Below, in pieces: positions 26,962 to 39,090 of a DNA stretch of 64,000 nt. The position numbers and the translations under genes were made by a program. The stretch is from Agelaius tricolor (Eukaryota > Chordata > Aves > Passeriformes > Icteridae), in assembly GCA_023055355.1 (NCBI GenBank), contig JALJCS010000001.1, positions 93,419,381 to 93,483,380 on the forward strand, in the 5' to 3' direction. The first letter of the stretch is position 1. The number at the start of each line of letters is the position of its first letter. The notes beneath the pieces were generated by a model. The model had not been told where the DNA came from and searched no databases. It saw nothing but the letters and a program-made list of their open reading frames with translations.

Positions 26962-27250
26962 GTAAGAGAGAGTCTTTTGGGGGGAATTCTGCTAAAGCAG
27001 TGCAGATACTGCATCAGAAGCCTTACATGCAGGAACTGTGTGCTCTGCACATAAGGGGTTCAACCAGAGGCTGACATTCACATGTTAGAGGGGAGACCTG
27101 AACTAGAAGTGAAGTCAACTTCCACAAAGGGATTTACCTGGAATTACAGAACTCTGGCAATGAATCTTTGAACAGGTTTTCTCTCTGACCTCTCTTTATA
27201 AGAAGCAGTGGGGAAAGGCCAGTGTACTGCCAGGATATTACTGTGTAAAC

Positions 27251-27911
27251 ATGGAGCTATTGTGTGATTGCCCTGAAATCCTGTGTACCCAGTGGAGGGG
27301 GTCTGTTGACAGGGGTGTAAATTTTGGTTTATATGGTTGTCTATCCCCTATAGCTTTCCACTACATGCAAGCATTCTTGCAAAGCAGAAAAGCAGAGGTC
27401 CTAAGTGGATTTTGGGAAACATGGCAACAGTTTTCTAGGCAGAGCAGAAATGCATTGAATACACTGCTGAAATGGGGTGGCAGCTTTGCTCTGCCTAAGG
27501 GATCCTCTGATCACAGACTGCAAAAACTGCAGTTTCTCTGGCAGCCACAACAGCTGTTTCCAACAGAAACAGTGTGGCTGTCCTTTGTGGCCAAAAAGTA
27601 GAAATAGCAGGGCTTCTCTGGCAAGCTCCTGGAGTCAACTGGGCTTTCTTGTGGGCACCACCCAAAAGCATGAGACTCACAGGGTTGTGAGTGTTGTGAA
27701 CTCCCTCATCCTGAAACTGAGCAGGCTCTTTATCTGGGAAGTAAATATACCCAAGAGGTCTATTGCATTGTCAGATGCATTTAACACCTGTGAAAAGCCC
27801 GTGCTGCCGCTGCTGCTGCTGCTGCTGCTGTGTTGCAAACATTATGTGACAAGGCTGCTGCATGACTTAAGCAATGACGTGATTTCTCTACCACATTTTC
27901 CAAGGTGGTAA
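27251..27911 (+). other. Two overlapping open frames, probably not genes
   Basis: An open frame of 116 codons (27251-27601) overlaps one of 144 codons (27477-27911). The second includes a CTG tract read as polyleucine. Neither shows a signal peptide, domain motif or family resemblance, and neither has clear promoter or splice context. Open frames of this length are expected occasionally by chance in 64 kb. The local base composition is slightly GC-richer than the surroundings. Confidence 0.12.
27804..27830. repeat. (CTG)9 microsatellite with one CCG
   Basis: Nine CTG-type units; the second is CCG and the last seven are pure CTG. Confidence 0.93.
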
Positions 27912-28322
27912 ACCAGAGAGGAAAGTGTGCATCATTTAAGAGGTGTTGTTGGGACATCTGGTTTTCATATAGATAAAAATAGATGCTATCAAATGACTGC
28001 TCAGTAAGCTACATTATATTATTTTTGTTCCCAGTTGATTATCTGCCATATCAAAACATCCACAGTCATGCAGGCATTAGAGTCTTGTCTTCAAAGGCAA
28101 GTGCGAGAGTGGAAATCTTGATATATTAAAAAAACATGCAAAGGACCAGTAGGATGTACCCTTTGTGTATCAGCCTGTTCAGGTTGTTGTTTTAGGTACA
28201 TGGGCATGTAATTCAGATTGATCACCCAAGTCCACATTGCAAGACAGCAGATTTAGTCCATTGCTCTCAGCCCTTTGGAGACAATGAACTGCAACTGCTG
28301 TGAAGCAGAACTTGAGGAAGGA

Positions 28323-28361
28323 ATTTGGTTATTCATTCTTCTCCAGAATGAATAACCAAAT
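28323..28361. repeat. Perfect 17-bp inverted repeat (hairpin)
   Basis: The left arm ATTTGGTTATTCATTCT (28323-28339) and right arm AGAATGAATAACCAAAT (28345-28361) are exact reverse complements around a 5-base loop TCTCC. The stem stops abruptly at both outer ends. It is too short for a typical pre-microRNA and is not flanked by a transposon end that I recognise. Confidence 0.95.
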
Positions 28362-29702
28362 ATTTTGGGGTAACCCATATGTGTGTTGATTTGGACCAAA
28401 ATAAAAGATCTTTGTTATTTTTCTGGTAGGAGAGTGAACTTCTCTACATTGTTAGATTTCCTGATTTCACCTTTTCTTTTTTTTTCATTTTTCAGAAACT
28501 GAAATAACTTTTCCAGTTAGTGCTGGAAAAGCTTACTTCTAATAAGCTTGAGACAGGCAGGGAAAATATGGGGAAAGATGCAATATTGTGCAAAAATGTC
28601 AGGCTTTTGGGTCATGTTGAGTCATATTGGCTAGAGCCAGACTAACTCATGATGTAAATCTAAAATTTAGTGAGTGATCCAATTGCTGGAATCTACTTTG
28701 CTTTCAAAGGAAAGGTTAAATATCTCCATAGTCATAATGCCCCCGCATGTTAAGCTTCTGGAGAAACATTAATGACACTAAAAAGAAAGTTTTCAGCTTG
28801 TCCCACCCCATCAGTCCAATTTCCACAGACACAGAAGCAGAGAAACTTGTTTTGCATATGTTCAGAGAAAAAAATTCCTTGTTGCTTCGAACCATGGAAA
28901 AAGAAATCAAAAATCATCAGAGAAAATGGTAAACTGTAGTCAGCTGTAAACCCAATAGTGGGGACAGAAGGAGGAAAATTGTGAAGCACTTAGCAAATTA
29001 AAGAAGGAAACCAAATGCGGCTTAGATAATATATCACACTGACTGTAAAACAGCATTAACATCTTCCTTTGTCCAGCAGACAGCATAAGGCAAACAAAGC
29101 CTTTCTTCCATCTACTAATTGTTCATTGTTCTTGTAAATGAACAATAGCTATAAGCAGATTGAGGAGGGCCATCAATGCAGCATCAGGTCATGATCACAT
29201 TTACTGAAGGATGAATAAGAATTGCCTCCAGCCCCTCAGAAGTGTTATATGCATTCAGCAACAACGGCAGTACAGTGCCAGAATACATTACTTATGGAAA
29301 TCTATGAAGCCCATAAGGTTATATTTTTGCCAGTATGTGTCAGAACAATCAATTAGAGTCTTCAGCCAGATAGGGATTTTTCCTTTAGCTTAAAACGTAA
29401 CTAAGAGCCAGCAATTCATTGCATTTGCATAGGGAAAAGACTTCGATACGTTTTTGGTTTCTGTATGATTAAAATGCATGTCTTGTCAAATTAATTCAGC
29501 TATAAGCATACTGCAAATAGTGTGCAAATCTCTTCTTCCTTATTTGCTGAGTTACTTAATCTGTTTTTTCTTTTAAACTTACACTTGATCTGGTTTTCTA
29601 CACTTCTTTTACCAACGGATAAAAGACAATTATTTCTGTTTGCTATCTAAAGCCATTCAGCTAGCAAAACAATTACTTAAACTCTACCTTCATCTGACAT
29701 AG

Positions 29703-29791
29703 CTGCTGACGCAATATGTGGAAATTTACTGCTGCTGCCAGGAGTCACGGGGTTCACAGAAAGTACAAATACTGAGAATACACTTATCAAG
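29703..29791 (+). other. Candidate coding exon, gene not recognised
   Basis: An 89-base segment lies between CTTCATCTGACATAG and ATCAAG/GTAAGAGG, a strong donor. Two frames are open. One starts with two bases and reads 29 codons, including ICGNLLLLPGVTGFTESTN, ending in phase 0. The other starts in phase 0 and would join in frame to the candidate at 26844-26961, which ends in phase 0. The acceptor tract (CTCTACCTTCATCTGACATAG) is moderate. No protein family is recognised, and chance cannot be excluded. Confidence 0.25.
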
Positions 29792-30872
29792 GTAAGAGGG
29801 AGAGAAAACAGTAGAATACATAGATACGGAAATGTGTCTTGTCTCCAAAAAGGAAGAAACCCCCATGTTTCATGGAGGTATAAGAAATTCCATGAGGATA
29901 AGAAGTTCTGCCTCCCAGAGAGGCTTGAAAAGAACTTATAAAATGCTTAGCTGGGGGCAATCACAATTCTCAGGGAAGCCAGTGATAAGCCTGTCTGGAT
30001 CATCTACCTAATAACATAGAGGTAAGGCAAAGAGAACATTATCTAAATTTAGCAATAGTGAGGCAGTCCACTGGTGTTGGTAAGGAAAGGTGCTGATACA
30101 TGATTTCAGATCAATGGATGGAGTCTGGAGTAATTTCACTGAGGTTCCATGGAAAAGGGACTTCCTTCATGGCCTTGGATTTGACCACATACTTTATCTT
30201 CTCATTTCAAACTAATGGAAGCCCTTTTACAACCCCTCTTTTGCACTGGCTTGTTCAGTCATCTTTAAGCTGTCCTGGAAAAAAGACTCTGACAGGTGTC
30301 ACAGATCATACAATCATACACAGATTGACAGTATAGAGCAATTACTTATTGATTAATGCACAACATTAAAAAAAGCATAGCTGAGATTTACTGAGCTATT
30401 TGGGTAAGTATTAGTGTGCTCACCATCCTGGATAGAGCAGCTTCAATAAAGAAAATATAAACTACGGCCCTACATGTTACATTGTCATCACTGAAATGGA
30501 GCACGTTATTCCTGATGATATTGTGTTTGGTCACAAACTTCTTTTGGCAATGACTGAATGCAGAAATCACTGCTAGAAAGAGAGGAGATCAGACCTGAAA
30601 CACTTATGAAAATTCCCATGAAAAGCAGCATAACTTTGAACTGAGACAGTCCATTTTTTGACACATGCATTTTCCTATTCAAGCACCACATCACTGATCA
30701 AAGGGAAGAGCAAGCTTGAGGATGGTGTTCATCTGGGTGTTGTGACCATGTTAATGCTTTGCTTGTCATTTCTGCCCTTCCTTAACACATTTGAATCTGG
30801 GGGGAAAACACTAACTACTGTGATTTCACTTGTTTGGTGTGCTTTCCTACTTATGTATCTTCTTAATTTCTT

Positions 30873-32310
30873 AGAATCATAGAACCATGCAATCATTTAG
30901 GTTGAAAAAGACCCTCTAGCTCATTGAGACCAACTGAAAAGTCCACCAGTAAACCATGCCCCTTAAAGTGCCACATCTACAGGTCTTTTAAATTCCTCCA
31001 GGGATGATGGCACCACTACCTCCTGGGCAGCCTGTTTCAATGCTTGACAATCCTTACAGTGGAGATTTTTTTTCCTAATATTCAATCTAAACCTCCCCAG
31101 GTAAAATTGGATGCCATCTCCTCTTATTCTGTCTCTTGTTACATAGGAGAAGAGACCATCCAACCCCTACCTTGATCCACTCTCTTTTCAGGTAATTGTA
31201 GAGAGTAACGAAGACCCCCGGAGCCTCCTGAGCTTTTCCTCATAGATTTGTGCTCCAGACCCTTCTCCAGCTTTGTTGCCCTTCTTTGGACATGTTCCAG
31301 CACCTCAATGTCTTTCATGTAGTGAGGAGCCCAGAACTGGACACAGCACATGAGGTGTGGCCTCACCAGTGCCCAGTACAAGGGGACAATCCCTGCCCTG
31401 GCCCTGCTGGCCACACTATTTCTGATACAGGCCAGGTGCCATTGGCCTTCTTGGCCACCTGGGCACACACTGCTCACGTTCAGCTGGCAGTGACCAAACT
31501 CCCAGGTCCTTTTTTTCCAACCATCCTTCCCTAAGCCTATAACTCTGCATGGGGTTGCTATGACCCAAGTGCAGCACCCAGCACTTTGCCTTGTTTACTT
31601 TCATACAGCTCTCCTTAGCCCTCCTTCTGTTGTTGATGTAACTATAGAAACATTTTTTAATGTGCTTCATGGCAGTAGCCAGATTAAGTACTTGGTGGGA
31701 TTTGGTTATTCTAATTTTCTTCCTGCATAACCTCACACCATCCTTGTAATCCTCCTGATTTTCCCATCTCTTCTTCAAAAGATCATACTCTTTCCTTTTT
31801 TCCTGGGTTTCAGAAAAAGCTCTCTCTCCAGGTCAGTCTTCCTCACTCCAGCACATGGGGACTGTCTGCTCCTGTACCTTTAAGATTTTCTGCTTGGAGA
31901 ACATCCAGTGTTCTTGGACTCCTTTGCCCTTCAGGATGTCTACCAAGGGACTTTGTCAACCAGACTCCTAAACAGGCCAAAGTCTGCCCTCTGGAAAGCC
32001 AAGGTAGCCATTCTGCTGGCACTCCTCCTTATCTCTCTGGGATTTTTATGATTGCTGTGCCCAAGGTGGCATCCAGGCATCACTTTACCCACCAGCCCAC
32101 AGATAGGAGGCCCAGCAGGCACCTTCTCTGTTGTCTTTCTCACCAGCTATGTCAGGAAGTTACTTCTCACACAATCCAGGAACCTCTGGACTGTTTCATC
32201 TCTGCTGTGTAGTGATTTGAGCAGACATCTGCTAAGTTGAAATCTCCCACAAGAACAAGAGTTAGTGGTTAGTTAGACTTCTCCCAGCTGCTTACAGAAT
32301 TTATCATACC
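30873..32310 (-). mobile_element. CR1 LINE copy with internal deletion (endonuclease end joined to ORF2 C-terminus)
   Basis: In minus orientation the copy starts near 32310 with the 'LVLVGDFNL' endonuclease motif region. It continues through 'LGHSNH' and 'RADFGLFRSLVDKVPW' (about 32080-31940), then the linker before the reverse transcriptase (about 31780-31607, reading LCRKKIRITKSHQVLNLAT and CFYSYINNRRRAKES). It then jumps at about 31605 to the C-terminal part ([45 protein letters not shown]) and the 3' UTR with tail AGAATCATAGAA at about 30873. Compared with full-length CR1 ORF2, the reverse transcriptase palm with its YADD-type catalytic motif is absent. Frameshifts and stops also occur. 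It is a dead copy. Confidence 0.95.
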
Positions 32311-33483
32311 TAGGCTAGGTTTATTCAGGACTTAGAAATCTCTGAAAAAGGCAGTTCTTCAATGGCATCCATGAAGAAAAAGACCTTAAGTGATTTGTCC
32401 TGCACATGGCTAGAACAGATGGTGCATACTGTCAGAGTTAGAAAACTCCACGTTGCTGACTGTGGAGTTCAAACTGAGAGTAGCAACCCTCTGGTTTGGA
32501 AAACTCTTTGTAGGCTGCATCAGGAAACCTGTGGGTTTATGTGTTGCAATTTTTGTTTATGTGAGAAATGCCCAGGAGAAAGTCATAACTTGCATTTCTT
32601 GCATCTCTCTGGTGTCACAGATATAACAGTAGTAAAAGAGCAAGACTCATATGAAATCTATGAAATCTGCAAATTTCAGTGCTGGGTGACAGCTCTGTAA
32701 TGCTTGTCAATATCTTTGACAAACCTTATGGTATTGCAATTTTCCTAATGACATTTGAAGGTGAGAAAGGCTGGAGTTATCAGTTTGATATGACATTCAG
32801 TATATCAAAATAGTCAAGCAATCTGCCTGTGGATTTTTTACTGTGTCACTATGCTCTGCAAACAGAACTAGTGTAATAAAGAATAGTGGATATCTAATGG
32901 GAAAAGCAGATTTTAATCAAATTGTTTACTGCTAGGGCATCTGGAGAGTTTTCGCTTGCCTGGTTTTTAGTTTCAAGGGGAATAGATACAACAAAGTATT
33001 CTCCAGAGGATTGTTTGGTTTCATTAACATTTCTTGACTGTAAGACTTTCAGTAGCTTATGCAGTGGGGAGTAATGAAGAAAATGGGTTTTCAAGTCAGT
33101 TGTCCATCATGGAAATGAGTTTTGTAGTTTGTGGGCCCAGAAAATAAAGATATTTGCCAAAGACTTTTGAAATCTATCTGGGGGATGTCTCAACACCAAT
33201 GACTGCCTCTAATAGAGGGAAAAGCATAGATCTGGCACAGTACTGTAATTTGAAACACCCTCCTAGCTGATGGAAAAAGGAAAGGGTTCTCAATGTTTTT
33301 TGCATCAAAATCCACAGCACTTATGCCCAATGTGGAGATGCAGTAATTTTTAACTGAGCACTTGAAATTTCTTCTCTCAAATTACTCAGGCAAAAAAAGA
33401 TTTTTTGCTTTGCCTGGATCAGACTGCAGTGCAGCCCATCAAAGAGAGAACATCTCAGATTAATGAGCCACTTAAATTGTGCA

Positions 33484-33520
33484 TGTGTGTCTGTGTGTGT
33501 CTGTGTGTCTGTGTGTTTGT
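33484..33520. repeat. Interrupted (TG)n / (TGTGTGTC)n microsatellite
   Basis: A TG-rich tract with regularly spaced TC interruptions (TGTGTGTCTG units). Confidence 0.9.
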
Positions 33521-35548
33521 ATCTTTTTCCCTGAGACATTTAATAGGCAAATAACAGCTGCACTTCTGTTCTTTAGTCCTGCCCAATTATCAGGTCTGCA
33601 ATCACCATGCTAGAGAGAACAGGTTATGGGACTGTTTTTGTGGTTGATAATGCCATTGCAGGACCTTACCTTAAATGACAGCTATTTGTCTGAGAAAGAA
33701 CCAAATACAGGATAAGGTTGGGCATATTTTAATTGCTAATCATGTTTTGATTGCCCTGAAGGTTCCCTGTTTGTGATATGTACAGGACTTGTGTGAACTG
33801 TGTTGTATTTCACACCAGTGAAACCTTGGCCAAACCCTTGTATCAAGACACGTACATATTTCGGTGCAGAGTAGGACATTAGTCCTTAAAACCACATTGT
33901 TTAGAGAGTAAATCAACGTGCCCAGTGTTAGCAGGGCAGCCTGGCACACAAATGATGACACCCATCCGCTGCCTGAAGCTGAGGATAAATAACACAATGA
34001 AAGTAAGATTAAGCAAGCAGTCAGAGCGATTCACCAACTGGATTAGCAAAACACAAAAATCCATGAGGCATTCCATGACCTCCCACAGGCCTTTGTTTTC
34101 CATGGAGCTGAGAGTGCATAATTTCCAGTGGACAGTGCAAAACAATGCAATGTAGCTTCATGGAGTGAGGGGCAGTCTGAGGCATAACCCTGCTGCTGCC
34201 ACTGGTCAGTAGGGCCCATCCCTCAGTCACACCCCACTTCTGCTTTCAGACAGAAAGGAGGATTGGAGGCTGCAGAAAGGAAGATTTTTGGATTGCATGC
34301 TGGCTGCTAGTGAATCTCCTCTGCCAGGGATTTCAGGTTCTAGATTGACTTAATTGTGCATGTGTGTTTTTCCTCCCTTTGAATTTTAGCGCTCTGGTTT
34401 GAGCTCAGCCAAACCTAGCAAAATAGAGCAGCCCTGGCAGGAACTGTGTTTCATGAAGAAGGTTCTCTGCAGAGAGAGGGAACACCATTAATGCCTTCAC
34501 TAACTGAACTCTAAGCTCCACCATGAGTAATGGACATGCAGAAGGAGAGAATCCAACTAATGAATCTCAATCCATAAGAAAGTGTATGGGAGTGCATCTT
34601 CACCATTTGAACTTGCCTCTCACATTCCAAGCTGAAATGGTGGTTGGATGATCAAGATCCACAGCAGAGAAAGGAGCATGAAGCAGTGGAAGAAAAGGGA
34701 AAAGACCACACCTAGCCAGTGGGAATGATGAATTTCTAGCCCTTGTAAAATCAGGAAAACAGTCAGAGCCAGAACTGTATCTGTATTCAGATCTTACAGG
34801 CTTTAGCATAGCTGGAGATTAAAGAAGAAAAAGCAGACAAATATTTCTTTCCCTATTTCATGAGGTAGATGAGAGGTGAGAAGTGAATAAAGCATGATTG
34901 CCAGTAATAACAAAGTCGTTGGAACAACTGATAAGGTAATTTCATGTAAACTGTGACCCAAGACAAACTAAGCCTTAAAATAAGACTGAGTTTACTTTGC
35001 CTATGGCCAAGAACTAGACGGGCAACCAAAGCACATTTCAGAGCAGAGATATCTGATATTTTCATGTAACTTTGGAAGGATTTTTAAATTCCTTAGGTGA
35101 AAGACAGGATCATTTGTTGTACTTGTGACTTCAGCATGCAGGAATTATTCTTGAGAAAAACAGATACCCTCTCCAGAAATGCTTTTGAAAAGTGGGGACA
35201 AAATCTGGGGAAAGGATTAAATTCATGGCAGATACTTGAGCAGAGAAGGCAACAAGAACTACAAGAAATCTAGGAATGGTGCCAGAGAGAGTCTTACTCT
35301 TCTGTTGCAGAACCACTGCTCAGAGCAAAAAAGGAGAATACCTAGGGTACAAGAAGGCAGGAAGTGAAAGGCATCATATGTACTTTCTTCTGATGGGAAG
35401 TAAAAGAGTAAAAAGGAAAAAGACAATGCACACAGGGTATAGAGAAATACTGCAGGAGGGCACATGTAGTATCACTGGAGACACTCTTTGTTCCTGCACT
35501 GGAGCAGGTGATGTTTTGTCAGCTTAGAAGCTGGCAGGTAGACATTCT

Positions 35549-35611
35549 GTTTTCTTTTTCTTGTTCTTTTTCTTGTTCTTTTTCTTTCTTTTCTTTTCCT
35601 TCTTTTCTTTT
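35549..35611. repeat. Pyrimidine-rich tract with 12-bp tandem unit
   Basis: A T/C-dominated stretch includes two copies of TTTTTCTTGTTC and a run of TTTTC/TTTCT units. Confidence 0.85.
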
Positions 35612-38600
35612 ACTGTAGCCCTACTGGAGCAACAAAGAAGGGAAGATCTGCTTCTTTTACCCAAACCTCTCAATACACAAAAGGATTCTTTGTTTTAAGT
35701 CACTTACCCAAAACTGTAATATTCCATGCAGATTTCACCCTGAGGTGCTGATGCAAAACTTACTCAAATGAATAGACAGATCTTGTCCACAGTATGTTTT
35801 GGGTTAGTATGGTATGCCTACAGTGTCAGCCATGAACAGGTGTGATCTTGTTCTCAAGTTCATAGTCATATCTAGTACACACAGTAGGGACAAAAATATT
35901 AAATGAAGCATAAGTCCCTCTGTGGACAGAGACTGGATCTCTTCTGGTGAGTTTAACAGCACCAGGGTCCTGGCCTCTGTATGGTAAAGCAAATGTCTTT
36001 AAATCTACTTTTTGCATTGTCTTCAGCATAGCTGTAGTCTGGGTAACATTCTCAAAATGTACAACTTTCCAAGACTGTTCCCAAATTGCAGTTCAGATAT
36101 TGATAAGAAGAGTTATGTGGTTCACATGGTTTAATGAATATATTGCTGGACTGTGCTAGCTGGCAACAGGAGCAGGGAATAACACTTGGCTCTGCTTGGT
36201 TTCCTAGTAAAGAAACAGGCTGAAAGAGAAAGGTCAGTCATGGTGACCTTGGATGTCAGCATTTGACCCTGCAGGTCAGCCTCAGAGGAGCTGTCTCGCT
36301 GAACCCCTGTCCAGATGAAGCTGCTCCTAGATCAGGTACTCCTGTCCATTGTAGAATCTCTAAACCAAACAGCAGCCAGCACACAAGCTCCTGAAGGCTT
36401 GCATGGGCAGGCATAGAGACATGATGGTCAGCTCTTCACACCTCACAATGTGAAAAGACATGGAGGAAAAGGAAATTACTAACCATGACATATTATCACC
36501 AGCACTCAAAAAGTATGCTGAGCCTGGCGGTACAGAGAGAACAAATATATTTTTGCCTCTCTACTTTTTCTCAGAGTTATTTCTCTCACTGAACTTAGTG
36601 CAGTGGTGACACCTGGTCTGGGAACCCCCAGGCTATGCCTCAGCCAAAGTGTGCTATTTCAATAACAGAAACCAAACCCTGTGTTTGAAAAGAGATGTTT
36701 CTTCCAAGTTTTGGAGAGGACAGTTGATATTTGTGGGCTTAAAAAACACATCAACTTGCCATGAGGCCTATGAAAAGCAATCTTTTTTTTTTCTTGAAAA
36801 CAGTCTTTTGATTCCTGTTGGTTAGATGAAATGCATTTGCCAATATTTTGAAGTTACCTTCTGGTTTGTTTTCAAAGATAAAATGTTTTTTTAAAGGAAC
36901 TGTAAACAGAGTGCTAGAGTTATTTTTTAAAAATTAAATTATCTTGGAATTGTTTATAAACCTCCTTCAAACCATCATAGAATTGAAATAAGGATAGTAA
37001 CGAGCTCAGTGGATATTGGATTACTAAGCTTAGTTCATCTAAGTCTGCAGAGATCTGTAGCCGATTTTTCTTTACTTTTCTCCCTTAGAAGCTATCCAAA
37101 AATGGCTCCAACATTTTCCAGATATGAATGGCATGCTCTTTAATTTATTTCTTTTCTTCCTACTGTTGACTCCATTTATTTCAGTGTTTTATTATGTGTT
37201 TAGAATCAAATAATTGAGATTTGTTAAAAGTAGCTACCCCCACAACAAAACCTTTCAAATGTGTGTGGCACTGCTCACTTGGCTGCTATTACTGTGAGTT
37301 TTAGAAACTGCTTTTTGCAAACAGCATGTTTTTCATGTTGGGAAAGATCAATGAAATTGGTCACACATGAAAAGGCCTTTTAAATTCATTGTCTCCAATT
37401 ATAATAGCAATTGTGGACAAAGGTGTCTTTTTGCATGGAAATTTATCCAGTAGACATTTGCAAAGAATCTATTCATGCACTTTTGTACCTCTGCTGAAAA
37501 CATTCTTTGAGTCAAAGGAGTCCTTGAAAAACTGGGCTGGTAGCTTAGAAGCAAATTTTCAAGTTATAAAAGCACAAAGCCTTCTGGTGAATGATGTTTG
37601 ACTGACCTTTCTGTATGTAAAGTCTATGCTTCAGATAAAGATAATAATGTAATTAGTTTCTCCAAATGCAAGCTTCAAAGCATGAGCAGAGTTCCTGAGA
37701 AAACTTATAACATCATTCTCTTGGTATTTTGGCAGCTTTCTTCCATTTCTTATAATGGAAGTAGTTTTACATAAGAGAAAAAGCAACACTAGTGCTTCCA
37801 GAAAAGGAAACGAGACACCTCAATTCAGAGTTCATTTGCCACCTCCATGAGAAATTAAATAGCATCCTTCCACCTCTGCTGTGCTTCCAGTAATCATGAC
37901 CTGAAGACTCCAGCCCAGAACCACGATGCAAAATGTCAAAATTGTCAACATTATTGTGGTGCTATATCCATGGACGATGTGATTCTTCCCCATCTTTCTT
38001 TTGAAAGATCTTGATTTAGCCTGCAGCCTGGAATATTTGGGCTCATGTGTAGGCAACAGAATTGAAGCTAGGACTTCCCTGGCTGCTCAGATAGGTGTCA
38101 TATTGGAGGTTTCAAAACTTAAAACATATTTTGACTTTGAGGCTACTGCATGCTGCAGCAATATCATAACAAAATCAATTTGAATAAGTTGATGTACATT
38201 TGGGTAACATTCCAAAATTGATAGCAGTGTTTTCCATTTCTGGGGAAGCTTTGAAACATGAGGCTAAAAGCAGTTATAATTAGAGGGAAAAAAGTAAAAA
38301 AAGTAATCTTGTTTTATTATTTATAAATAGTATAAATATATAAAATGGAAAGTGTTGGACAATTGAAATTACCACTGTTGTAAATAGCATAGTCTATAAT
38401 TATGCTATTAGATAATCCTCGTGTGGAACAGCAGTACTTTTTATGGAGATGTGCTAGTGACTCTTGTATGTTATCTTCAGTTCTAGAAATAAGGGATAGT
38501 TTGTTTCCCTGAAAAGGTGCCTTTAACAGAAAAATCTATCTCTTATATCTGTTTTATCAGGTAAATACACATTGTTTCAGCTGACAGTTGAAAAACCTCA

Positions 38601-39074
38601 TTGCACTGTAATGAAGCCAAGTGCATTCAATAAAGGTCCTAAATTCCTGGCAGAGAGACACACTGTTCAGGATTTTCAGTAAGACACTAATGGAGATCTG
38701 GTAGGGCTTTTAAAAAATTTAATTCTCCCTAAATGTCATTATAAAAGCATTTCATAGACTACATAAATGTTCCTTATTGTTTTACTTTATTGCCAGTGTC
38801 TAAATAATAGTCCCACTTTCAGTAAACACTATGTAGTTCAGTAGCTGTGTGCCAGTGTTGCTTCATTGTTCTGATGAAAAAATATATTTTATATGACATA
38901 GGTCAAATAAATATTAAGTTAATGTTCAGTGGGTACTAGTGGAAGATAAAAAATGGAAATCCTATACTGTCATCCTGCTTTTAATTTTCCACTCAGATTT
39001 ACAAAAAGCTGACAAAGAATTATAGAAGGGGAATACCACTTAAAGATCCACTAAAGTATGAAAGGTTATTCTTT

Positions 39075-39090
39075 CCCCCCCCACACCCCC
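39075..39090. repeat. Short C-rich run
   Basis: Eight C in a row followed by ACACCCCC. Confidence 0.8.

Noticed and set aside
31250..31534. Plus-strand 94-codon open frame
   Set aside because: Antisense to CR1 ORF2 sequence; the minus-strand reading is the recognisable one.
33667..33690. Minus-strand 20-base micro-exon with a strong acceptor and GTAAGG donor
   Set aside because: Too short to assess, with no conserved or phase-matched neighbour visible.
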